In this document: in pieces, positions 1-9,500 of the stretch | Layout of the letters: each line of letters starts with the position of its first letter | Position numbering within the stretch: the stretch's first letter is position 1 | Assembly (NCBI GenBank): GCA_963576735.1 | Contig: OY755178.1 | Coordinates: 6,448,001 to 6,512,000, forward strand | DNA length: 64,000 bases | Reading direction: 5' to 3' | Origin: Bedellia somnulentella | Lineage: Eukaryota; Arthropoda; Insecta; Lepidoptera; Bedelliidae | The notes under the pieces: model-generated | Database searches by the model: none | What the model was told of the DNA's origin: nothing | The model's input: only the letters and a program-made list of their open reading frames with translations | Position numbers and translations under genes: made by a program

Positions 1-420
1 ATATTGAAGAAAGGCATTAGCCAGCTTTTAGAGATACAAAAGAAATATAAATGTAAGTTTATATTTTGTACCTTCCCATATATATATAATTATATGAGTA
101 AGCATAATAATGATATTCATATGTTTTGTACCTTACCATATATATATAATTATATGAGTAAGCATAATAATGATATTCATATGTTGAATAATTTTATATT
201 TAATATGACCAGCCGTCAAAGCGACGTTTTCTTTACTCTGGACGTGAATAAGTTCATACCTTATTCAAGACAACGATCGGGTACTATATACATACCCTTA
301 AATAAAAAACGTACCATTGCTAAATTATTAGCATATCATATATCGAACCCTCCCTTATTTAATATAAGGGAAAACTTACTTACAATATGTGATGGTGGAA
401 ACCATAATTTAAACTTTTAA
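1..420 (+). CDS. ORF1 C-terminal part of the LINE, esterase-like (SGNH) tail
   Basis: Open from the window edge to TAA at 418-420, so the start lies upstream. The translation has a hydrophobic strand (KFIFCTFPYIYN) and ends with a segment (LNKKRTIAKLLAYHI) resembling the 'HLN..G...LA' end of SGNH/GDSL esterase domains found in ORF1 of some CR1-group LINEs. Known ORF1 proteins of this type bind RNA or membranes in the element's RNP; the role here is inferred. It contains a 60-bp in-frame tandem duplication (61-180). The last codons AAT TTA AAC TTT TAA contain a -1 slippery heptamer that leads into ORF2. Confidence 0.6.
   Translation: MLKKGISQLLEIQKKYKCKFIFCTFPYIYNYMSKHNNDIHMFCTLPYIYNYMSKHNNDIHMLNNFIFNMTSRQSDVFFTLDVNKFIPYSRQRSGTIYIPLNKKRTIAKLLAYHISNPPLFNIRENLLTICDGGNHNLNF
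61..180 (+). repeat. 60-bp in-frame tandem duplication inside ORF1
   Basis: 61-120 and 121-180 are direct copies differing at only two positions (a/g and c/a). The protein repeats a 20-residue block, FCT(F/L)PYIYNYMSKHNNDIHM. The frame is kept. Confidence 0.95.
408..414 (+). promoter_or_regulatory. Candidate -1 ribosomal frameshift site TTTAAAC
   Basis: In the ORF1 frame the heptamer reads T TTA AAC, the X XXY YYZ phase needed for simultaneous -1 slippage. The ORF1 stop is only four bases further on (418-420). After a -1 slip the next codon is 414-416, which is the ORF2 frame. The ORF2 frame has an upstream stop at 405-407, so the overlap is 13 nt and includes the heptamer. Function is inferred. 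Confidence 0.7.
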
Positions 421-3404
421 GTGAGACAATAGAAGAGCCTCCTGTCATCCTTAAGCCGTCACCTTCAATTAATATTAACATTGTAAACAAGGAAGGAGGT
501 TCTTCTGGCAAAATATTTAAAAACCGTGCTTTACAAGGAGACCCACAATTTAAATTAGTATTTCAAAATACTCAGGGGTTTTCTTGTAAAGAATTAGAAA
601 TTGAATTGTTTTTAGAAAGATATCAAATTGATTGTTTCTGTGTCTCAGAACACTGGCTTAAGAATTGCGAGCTCATATTTGGTTTTCAAAATTACAACTT
701 AGCTAGTAGCTACTGCCGCAATTCTAAAGCCTGTGCTGGCTCCGCTATATTTATAAAAAATAGTATTAAATGTAAAAATCGTGAGGATATTGTAAAACTG
801 AGCGTTGAGCAAGTCGTGGAGATATCCTGCATAGAGTTACTAAACTACTTTATAGTAAGCGTATATCGAGCCCCCTATAGTCAAAATTATGAAAGATTTG
901 AAAGTGTAATGGAAGATGTATTAACTAAAATTTTCAAGAGTAAAAAACAATTAATTATTTGTGGAGACTTCAATATAGATCTCTTAAAAGATAGTACTCA
1001 GAAAACACGGTTGATGAGTTTATTCCAATCGTTTAATTTAGAAAATTTATTCTTGGAACCTACTAGAACCAAAACATGTTTAGATAATGTATTTACAAAT
1101 GCTGAATTCATAAGTAAATCTGTAATAAATAAACTAAAATCTGATCACAGTGGTCTTTTTGTAAACTTTCCACATAAGGCACCAGACCGAAAAATTATAG
1201 TTAAAAAAAGGAGTGTCACTGCTTTCAAAGTTGAAAAATATATAAACTTAATCAGTTATAAGCTGCCCACTTCTTCAATAAATAAAAATCCAAATAATAG
1301 TTATAATACTTTCTTTAAAGTACTGATAGACGAATTTAATAAAATATTTACTATTAAAGATGTAACTATATGTAATAAATTTAAATTTAGTGAATGGGCA
1401 ACACCAGGCATATATAAATCTAGAGAAATATTATTTGATTTATACGATCAAAAAGCGTTCTCACATAATGATGAATTTATAGAATATGTAAAAAAATACT
1501 CAAAAATGTTTAATAAAGTTTGTAAGGAGGCTAAAGCCTTGAGCCAACGTATTAAAACATCTGATAATAAAGTAAAAACCGTTTGGAACATTATCAACAC
1601 TCAAACTGGCAAAAGCAAATCATGTGATCAGGACTTTTGTATTCGGTCTGATCGAGGTTTGACTACTTCAAATGATGTAATTGCTTGTATTTTTGAAAAA
1701 TATTTTGCTGATATACCTTTTAAGACCACTGAACACTTAAATTCATCTGCTACGTTAGCTCAAGAGCTGTTGCAACAAAACGTTGCAATTTGTAAATCTA
1801 TATTTAATTTTAAAGTTGTCAGTCCCGAAGATATCATTAAAGTGTTTAAATCACTGAAATTGAAAAATTCTGAGGATATCTGGGGTATGTCAGTAAAAGT
1901 ATGCCATAATTTTATTGTAATAATAGCTCCTTATTTAGCGAAAATATTTAATGAATGTATAAGTAATGGTATCTTCCCAGATCTCATGAAACATAGTAAA
2001 ATTGTACCTTTACTAAAATCTGGAGGTGATAAAAATAATCCTGAAGGTTATAGGCCTATATCTATACTACCAGTTATGAGTAAAATATTTGAAAAACTTA
2101 TGCTTAATCAACTGCTCTTGCATTTTAGTTCCAACAATTTGTTTCACCCTAAACAATTTGGTTTCACGAAAGGCCGCTCTACCACTGACGCAGGCGTTGC
2201 CCTAATTAAACATATTTTTGGTTCGTGGGAACTTAAGAATGATGCAATCGGTTTGTTCTGCGATCTTACAAAAGCTTTTGATTGTGCAGATCATAATATT
2301 TTATTCATAAAATTGGGACATTATGGCATCGAAGGTGACGCACTTAAATTAATAAAGTCCTACTTCTCAGATCGAATACAAAAAGTGCAAATCGATAAAA
2401 TAAAATCATCTGGAACTCATGTAAAAATGGGTGTTCCACAGGGATCTATATTAGGCCCATTTTTGTTTCTAGTATATATTAATGATTTGCCGTTCATGGT
2501 CGAGAAAAGGTCTGAAATAGTATTATTTGCTGATGATACTTCTTTAATTTTTGACGTTAAAAGGAATTCGGAAAATATTGACGATGTAAATAATGCAGTT
2601 TCCCAAATTCAAACATGGTTTGCTTCAAATAATCTTGTACTAAATGCCAAAAAAACCAAATGTATTAAATTTGCATTACCAAATGTTAAAAGTGTTGATA
2701 ATGAAATTACATTAAATAATGAAAAATTACCATTTACGGATAGCGCAGTTTTCTTAGGGATACATCTGGACTCAAAGCTCCAATGGGGACCCCACATTAG
2801 CGCGCTAGCTGGCAGGCTAAGCAGTGCTGCCTATGCCGTTAGAAAGATAAGACATTTAACTGATGTACAGACCGCTCGTTTAGTTTACTATAGTTATTTT
2901 CATAGCATCATGTCTTATGGCATTTTACTCTGGGGCAGAGCTGCTGATGTTGGGTCAATATTCATTTTACAGAAAAGAGCAATAAGAGCTATTTATAATT
3001 TAGGTTCACGAGATTCCATTAGAGAATTGTTTAAAACCATAAATATAATGACACTGCCATGTCAATATATTTATGAAAACATCATGTATGTGAGAAAAAA
3101 TTTGAAAGCATTTTCCAAAAACTGTGACAGACATACTAGAAGTCTTAGAGATAATAATAAAATTTCAATTCAAAAGTACAGATTGTCAAAAATAAATACA
3201 TCTTTTATGGGGTTATGTGTAAAATTTTATAATAAAATACCTGATGACATTTTGAATCTAACAGAAAAGAAATTCAAAGTAATTATAAAACGCAGTCTTC
3301 ATTTAAAAGCTTATTACAGTTTAAATGATTATATGATAGATGAAACTGCTTGGTGTCACCAGGGCTCTATTCAGGATATTTCCAGACATACACCAATATT
3401 GTAA
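408..3404 (+). CDS. ORF2: apurinic-type endonuclease + reverse transcriptase
   Basis: Encodes the enzyme for target-primed reverse transcription. The frame is open from 408 to TAA at 3402-3404 (998 codons). The endonuclease runs from about codon 45 to 260: FQNTQGFS, VSEHWL, VYRAPYS, CGDFNIDLL and SDHSGL are all present. The reverse transcriptase shows DLTKAFDCADH, GVPQGSILGP and FADDTSLIF, so all three catalytic aspartates are intact. The frame has no ATG until 909, inside the endonuclease domain, so independent initiation would remove catalytic residues. Entry by -1 frameshift from ORF1 at 408-414 is the simplest reading. No stops or frameshifts interrupt it, so the copy may be young. The C-terminus ends AWCHQGSIQDISRHTPIL. 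Confidence 0.9.
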   Translation, partial: FKLLSETIEEPPVILKPSPSININIVNKEGGSSGKIFKNRALQGDPQFKLVFQNTQGFSCKELEIELFLERYQIDCFCVSEHWLKNCELIFGFQNYNLASSYCRNSKACAGSAIFIKNSIKCKNREDIVKLSVEQVVEISCIELLNYFIVSVYRAPYSQNYERFESVMEDVLTKIFKSKKQLIICGDFNIDLLKDSTQKTRLMSLFQSFNLENLFLEPTRTKTCLDNVFTNAEFISKSVINKLKSDHSGLFVNFPHKAPDRKIIVKKRSVTAFKVEKYINLISYKLPTSSINKNPNNSYNTFFKVLIDEFNKIFTIKDVTICNKFKFSEWATPGIYKSREILFDLYDQKAFSHNDEFIEYVKKYSKMFNKVCKEAKALSQRIKTSDNKVKTVWNIINTQTGKSKSCDQDFCIRSDRGLTTSNDVIACIFEKYFADIPFKTTEHLNSSATLAQELLQQNVAICKSIFNFKVVSPEDIIKVFKSLKLKNSEDIWGMSVKVCHNFIVIIAPYLAKIFNECISNGIFPDLMKHSKIVPLLKSGGDKNNPEGYRPISILPVMSKIFEKLMLNQLLLHFSSNNLFHPKQFGFTKGRSTTDAGVALIKHIFGSWELKNDAIGLFCDLTKAFDCADHNILFIKLGHYGIEGDALKLIKSYFSDRIQKVQIDKIKSSGTHVKMGVPQGSILGPFLFLVYINDLPFMVEKRSEIVLFADDTSLIFDVKRNSENIDDVNNAVSQIQTWFASNNLVLNAKKTKCIKFALPNVKSVDNEITLNNEKLPFTDSAVFLGIHLDSKLQWGPHISALAGRLSSAAYAVRKIRHLTDVQTARLVYYSYFHSIMSYGILLWGRAADVGSIFILQKRAIRAIYNLGSRDSIRELFKTINIMTLPCQYIYENIMYVRKNLKAFSKNCDRHTRSLRDNNKISIQKYRLSKINTSFMGLCVKFYNKIPDDILNLTEKKFKVIIKRSLHLKAYYSLNDYMIDETAWCHQGSIQDISRHTPIL
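431..506 (+). promoter_or_regulatory. Putative frameshift-stimulating stem
   Basis: 431-443 pairs with 494-506 in a 13-bp helix containing one G-U pair, and an inner 4-bp helix (449-452 with 489-492) extends it. The outer stem starts 16 nt after the heptamer. That is longer than the usual 5-9 nt spacer, so a pseudoknot or other fold may be the real stimulator. Confidence 0.5.
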
Positions 3405-3899
3405 TTTGACTAAGAAAAGATGTGTGTTGCTGAGTTTCTTACGGGTTCTTCTCGCAACAATACACCTTCCGAATCCGAAGTAGAGTCAGTAGAGTAAGAT
3501 TTAACTTATACGTAAGTTTGTGACGTTCAAAAAATAGAGAACAATTCTTTTTATTTTGAAATAAATATTTTTTATCTTTTTTATCTTTATCCTTTTTCAC
3601 TCTTCTTTCAATTTCATTAGTATATTAATAAAACCCTACTCAAAGTGATAGTTTTTCTTTTAACCTGTCTGTAACTATTAATATATGTTTTCATTCACCT
3701 AATAACAACTATACGCCCAAAGGAAATATGGAAAAGGGTATACTTTGCACTATAAAAAATAAAGTACGTGAACATTTTTTAAACAATTCCCTAAGTTAGA
3801 AATTATCTTCCAAAGCCAAATACCAGCTTTGAATCATTAAAAAAAACCGTACAAAAAATATATATTGTACAACCCACGATATATTTTTAATTAAAACTC

Positions 3900-4195
3900 A
3901 AACGTTCACGCCGTAAATCCCTGAAGAGGTTGGCGGAGGCACTAATACTTCTAAACATCATGTAACTTTGTTGTTGTTGACACTGTACTCACGTGATAGA
4001 GGGCAGGCCTATTGCCGTTTGGTACGAATGTAAGAATACACTGCGACATGACTAAGTACAGCTCAGTCATGTGGGTTTCCTCACGATATTTTCCCTCACC
4101 GATGACTATCATGATAAATTAACCACACATATGACTTTAGAAAATACACATTTGCATGACAGACGGGAGTTCTTATCCATTGAGCTATCACGGTT
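3900..4195 (-). repeat. SINE family B copy, degraded
   Basis: Read on the minus strand it has the tRNA-like head (gatagctcaatgg) at the right and the 'ggcgtgaacgtt' 3' end at the left. The stretch between head and body (around 4145-4165) is shortened compared with 54968-55350. Confidence 0.75.
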
Positions 4196-5112
4196 GTTTA
4201 AAGAGAAAAAATATATATCCCCTATTTATGTGTACCCTATTTTTTCATATAACTACAATCTACAACAACAAAACCGTTAAAAAGTGCACAAATATCTAAA
4301 CCTTTTCCACATATACTATTTTTAGTTCTTCGCAGAAAATATCCTGACAACAGAGGGCCAACTTACATGAAAAAAACGCTTTACCTATTTTATCCTACAA
4401 ACAATCCATCCACTTCACCTCACGAGCAATTCCGTTTAAGTCCAACTATAACAAATCGACACAATTGTAAAAGTAACCCAAGGAAATCTAGTTACTCAAC
4501 ACAAACAACGTTCTAGTGATCGCTCGTGAAATACAACTTTTACTTTTTCCGACTGCTCCAAATCCGTATACAAATGTTTCCCTATCCTTGTAAATCTTTC
4601 ACGAGATTGGCGTAATTTGTACGGCGGAGGTCGCCATTTTTTGCTAGTGTTAAACCGGTAGAAACACATTGCCAGACCCGGTGGTTACGTTTCACACTGC
4701 GTGAACAATATTAGGAGCTTATTTTTATTGGTATAATGACAAACATTTGTAAAGGGCAAAGGTTAACGGACGTATATGGCTACATTAAAATAGTAAGAAA
4801 TAGGTGTGCGTGAATTTGCTGTCGTTGTTCATAAGCTTGTCGTGTGTTGTACGATGATATTTTTGAATAACAAACAATATGGTGTGTAGGCAACTGGGGC
4901 ATGCATTCATTTGTCAACGGAAATTCTATTATAGCACTCCGCACACAATAGAGGTAGAGTGAGTGGAAAATGGATCAGCAAATGACTACGCGCACTTGTT
5001 TCAAAAAAGGAATTTCGAAATACAGTGGCCGATGACGTAACAACGCAGCGGTTTCATTGTTACGCATGCTTCGAGTTGAACTAAAATCTGATTGTACATA
5101 TAATTATTTAAT
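4196..5112. other. No recognised feature
   Basis: Mixed AT-rich sequence; no ORF, RNA gene or repeat recognised. 5' exons of the LRR gene could be hidden here, but I could not identify one. Confidence 0.4.
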
Positions 5113-5344
5113 GTACATACATACGTATACTCACGGCTATAAATCCCTAGAAGGGGTAGCCAGAGTTAAGGAACTAGAAGTTCCTCAGCCACTTTTGGTG
5201 AGTGGGGAAAAGATGGCAAAATAAAGGTCATTGGTGATGGGTCTCCAACCGCATCGCCCAAAATCCCCAATACCGTTAGTCGCCTCTTACGTACACCCAC
5301 CGGAAGAAATGGGGTAGTGTTATTCTAAGCCGACACTACACAGC
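5113..5344 (-). repeat. SINE family A copy, near full length
   Basis: Minus-strand copy running from 'gctgtgtagtgtcgg' (right) to the tatg-type tail (left). It faces the plus-strand copy at 6193-6450. Confidence 0.9.
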
Positions 5345-6192
5345 AACTACACAGGGCGATTGTTTAATGTATTTTCCCGTATCCCATGAAAAGCTAGTAA
5401 GAGCTTTACAATTGCAGGCTGCTACCGCTTTGTTACTTTGAAATACGATATGAGATGTTATTTGAAACGGTAGCATTTAATCAGAGCAGTACAACTATGA
5501 AAAGCTATTTACTTTTCGAATTTCAACAAATGACAAAGAGAGGATTGATACAACTGAAAGTTACTATAATGAGTATTAATTTAAGATAAGATGGCTACTC
5601 CATAAACTGTTGTGTGATTGACACTGTTAATCTATGTTTTCTATGACATTGCGAGCATTTTTCTTTTATTTTTGTATTTAACTACACTGTAAGTTTAAAA
5701 TGGCTTAAAATGGTCTTCTAAGAGTATTCAAACCTTTTTTGATCGTACCGTTATTTTTATAGGTTACGTGATCATGCTTGATTTCATATCACATTTAAGT
5801 AGCAATTATTCTTCAGCCACCAGTTTTGGCATGACCATGTTAAAAGCCGAGGAAAAGCTCTCTTATATTCAAACACTTATACCTACACTCTGCATCTGAA
5901 ATTAGTTTTTTGATGTCCACTGTTTATGACATTTGTATTTCTTTAATCTTGTTATGTTTAAATCATTATCATTTTCTTTTGTCGACAACATAATTTATTC
6001 AAAAGATTAAAAAAAGATAGACGAAAACAAAACAACTCTTTCAGATCTAGTATTGCAAGAAAAACAAACTGTATTTACATTCAATTAAATGTACGCAATA
6101 ATCACAACCAGTGAAACAAATATGACAGGAATATATTTAACAGAAAGAAAATATCACAATAATTAGCAATTTCATGAGTATTGTAACAATCT
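5345..6192. other. No recognised feature
   Basis: AT-rich sequence between two family-A SINEs; nothing recognised. Confidence 0.4.
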
Positions 6193-6450
6193 TTGCTGTG
6201 TAGTGTCGGCTTAGAATAACACTACCCCATTTCTGCCGGTGGGTGTTCGTAAGAGGCGACTAACGGTATTGGGGCTTTTAAGGGATTATTGGGCGATGCG
6301 GTTGGAGACCCATCACCAACAACCTTTATTTTGCCATGCTTTCTTTTCCCCACTCAACTTTCCAAAAGTGGCTGAGGAACTTCTACTTCCTTAGCTCTGG
6401 CTACCCCTTCTAGGGATTTATAGCCGTGAGTATATGTATGTATGTATGTA
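6193..6450 (+). repeat. SINE family A copy with 11-bp TSD
   Basis: Full-length copy flanked by direct repeats tgtaacaatct (6182-6192 and 6451-6461). It lies just upstream of the first visible LRR-gene exon. Confidence 0.92.
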
Positions 6451-6587
6451 TGTAACAATCTCTCCAAATTTCTTCTCTCATTTACTAAGAAAGTAACAAG
6501 ACGTAAAACCTACAGTAACTTTAAACACCTACAACAGTAGAGAGCGCTTTCAAAGCCATTACCTAAACCCACGCGCCAATGTTGCAG

Positions 6588-9500
6588 GTAGATATAGATA
6601 ATAGCGTAATGAATTTTGTTCCAGATTGGCCCCGCTTTGAGCTGCAGCACCTTGATATCAGCATGTCAAATCTACAGATAATTCCGGAGAGCGCTTTGGA
6701 TGGGTTGCGACTGCAGACACTAGTTTTAGTAGCCAACAAACTACATTACATCGAATCGTATGCGTTTAGGTAAGCAGTCTTGTTAAATACTTTGTATTTT
6801 AGCGTTTTATACGGCGTTCCATATAAAACGTTTCATAAAATTCCCAGTTTTTTTTTTATATAATTGATAATATTTTAAACAAGGAACACGTCTCAAACAA
6901 TATATGTGTTTATAATTGTAAAAATAATGGTATATTTTTTGGTAATATTTCAGTAAATCACGAAAATTCAAATCTTATCGAAATAAAATCTCTAGCCACG
7001 CTGAACCGTAAAATGTATATACTCTTTTGCCTTATGTGACCTATTTTATGGATGAAGCCGATGCAGAGAATAACAATTTGTATTTACGTTTAGTTAACGC
7101 CATACTATATTTCAAATGATAATAATAAGGTTGTTTGATACTCTGAAGAAGTTCAATTACTTCCTTGCCATGTAATCTTGATTGACTCAACGAATATATT
7201 TATAACAATTCACCTGGTCCACAACGAAATACAATACACATGTAGATACACCCATCACCAACAACCTTTATTACTTTACCATCTTTTCCCGTCTCAACTT
7301 TCCAAAAGTGGCTGAGGAATTTTCTAATTCCTTAGCTCTGGCTACCCTTTCTAGGGATTCATAGTCGTGAGTGTATGTATATAGATACATCCTAACTATA
7401 AAAAGTCATTCCAGCAGGGATCGAACCTAATTTCTACCATTGAGTAGCTAGGATTCTAAATTCCGGGTGAAATGAAAACAGATAACGACTAAATTATGTG
7501 TATTTTATTTACTTAAATTGGTTGCTGTGTAGTGTCGGCATAGAATAACACTACCCCATTTCTTCCGGTGGGTGTAAGTAAGAGGCGACTAACGGATTTG
7601 GAGCTTTTAAGGGATTTTTGGGCGATGTGGTTGGAGACCCATCATCGAAAACCTTTATTTTACCATCTTTTCCCCACTAAAATTTCCAAACGTGGCTGAG
7701 GAATTTCCAATTCCTTAGCTCTGGCTACCCCTTTTAGGGATTTATAGCCGTGAGCATATGTATGTATGTATGTATGTTTATTTACTTACTTTGACATCAT
7801 TTATTTATTGTTCTACCAGATAGCACTGACTTTGCATACGTATCAAAAAATAGTGGTCTAAGATACTCCTGACTATACAGTTACATCAATAACTATATCT
7901 GCTAGTTAATATATTGTTAAAAATATTATAGCCGTTTTATAAACTAGCCGGAATTTACAAACAGACAGACAGATAAAAATTGTAGGCAATAAAATTTTGG
8001 AATCGGTACCGTTTATTCATGGACATGCTTGTAATTTCAAAAACAGGCGATCAAATCTTATTTACTTGCATAAAAGATATAGATGTATAGATAACCATTC
8101 CATGTTACAATGTTCTATATATTTTCCAGTTCAATGGCTGGAACACTTGCATCGCTGGATCTTAGCTACAACGAATTCACTGAGATACCTCAGCAAGGCT
8201 TAAAAGACTTAAAAGTTTTAAATTGGCTCAACCTTCAAAAGTAAGTAGAAGTTGGTTACCAATTAGGATAATCTCCAATCTTGTAAATGAAGATTAAAAC
8301 TTTGCGGGTGTTTCGTTTCAGTAACAACATTGCTCACATAGGAGCTGACATAAAATGGCACCATTTGGAAGAGAGTCTCACAAGTCTTTCTCTGAGTAAT
8401 AATCAAGTATCGCATTTAAAGTCTCAAGCACTAGTTTCTCTCCGCCGGCTGCTTCAACTCGACTTGGAGGGAAATCACCTGCGCTCTATAACTCACGATT
8501 CCCTCCCTCCTTCCTTAACACTCCTAAAACTATCCAATAACTTCCTCCATGTGTTCCCTTGCGATTTGCTTCACTATCTCTCTAGGTTAAAAGTAATTTA
8601 CGTTAGACATAATTTTATTGAGTTTGATAACGCCACTTTATGCTCATTTAACAAGTCCAAAAAAGTTGAGAAAGTCGATTTAAGTAATAATAAAATAAAC
8701 GACTCGTCTCAGTTGAGTTTGTTCCAGGAGTTTCAAATTAGACAGGTAATTCTCGACCTTAACGAGCTCACCTTCGTTCCACCTTTTTTATTTGCTAACA
8801 ACAGAATTGAGAGACTGTCGATTTCTTTTAACAGTTTAAGTTCTGTCTCTTACGAGTTATTTGTTTCGCTGAAAAACACACTGGAGCATTTGGAATTGGA
8901 GCACAACAAAATATCTAAGATGCCGGACTCACTTGCACAGAGCACGCGGCTACGTCATTTATCTCTTGCATACAACCAGCTGACGGAAGCGCCACCCCTC
9001 CCATCGCGCATTCAGACACTTTCTCTAGCCGGCAACTTCTTAACTGTAATACCCTCTACCCTCAAGATGCTTGCTCCAGGTTCAATACGCTATCTCGACC
9101 TCAGCTACAACAAGATATCTAATTTGTTACCAAATGAATTCCGAGATTGGTCGAGCTCTCTAGCGACTATCAATTTAAGGGGTAACCGGATTGCGCAGAT
9201 TTATAAGAACGTTTTTCCAGAGAGTATGCCCGTAAAGGAGATTAATTTGAGCTTTAACGATTTATATTACATTCACCCTCAAGCGTTCTCCAACGTTACT
9301 AGTTCATTGCATGTATTGGAGTCTTCATCGACGCTGTTTAGTGGAATTTATCCGTTTCAAGTGGACGGAGGGTTAGAAAGCTTAGAATGGATGTCTTTCG
9401 ATAACAATGACTTCCATATACTAAAGTTGGGTGACGTGGCCGACTTTCCTTTTGTGAAATATTTGAACCTTGACTACAATAGAATAGTTGACATATTACC

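Larger units (their letters stand above)
1..3590 (+). mobile_element. Non-LTR retrotransposon (CR1/jockey-like), 5' end outside window
   Basis: Contains the end of ORF1, an intact ORF2 with endonuclease and reverse transcriptase, and a short 3' UTR ending in an AT-rich run (about 3558-3590) after 'gaaataaat'. A second, 5'-truncated relative at 14716-14985 shares the ORF2 C-terminus and 3' UTR, which helps fix this 3' end. The clade is inferred from the esterase-like ORF1 tail and the FADD-type reverse transcriptase. It could be CR1, Daphne or a jockey relative. Confidence 0.85.
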
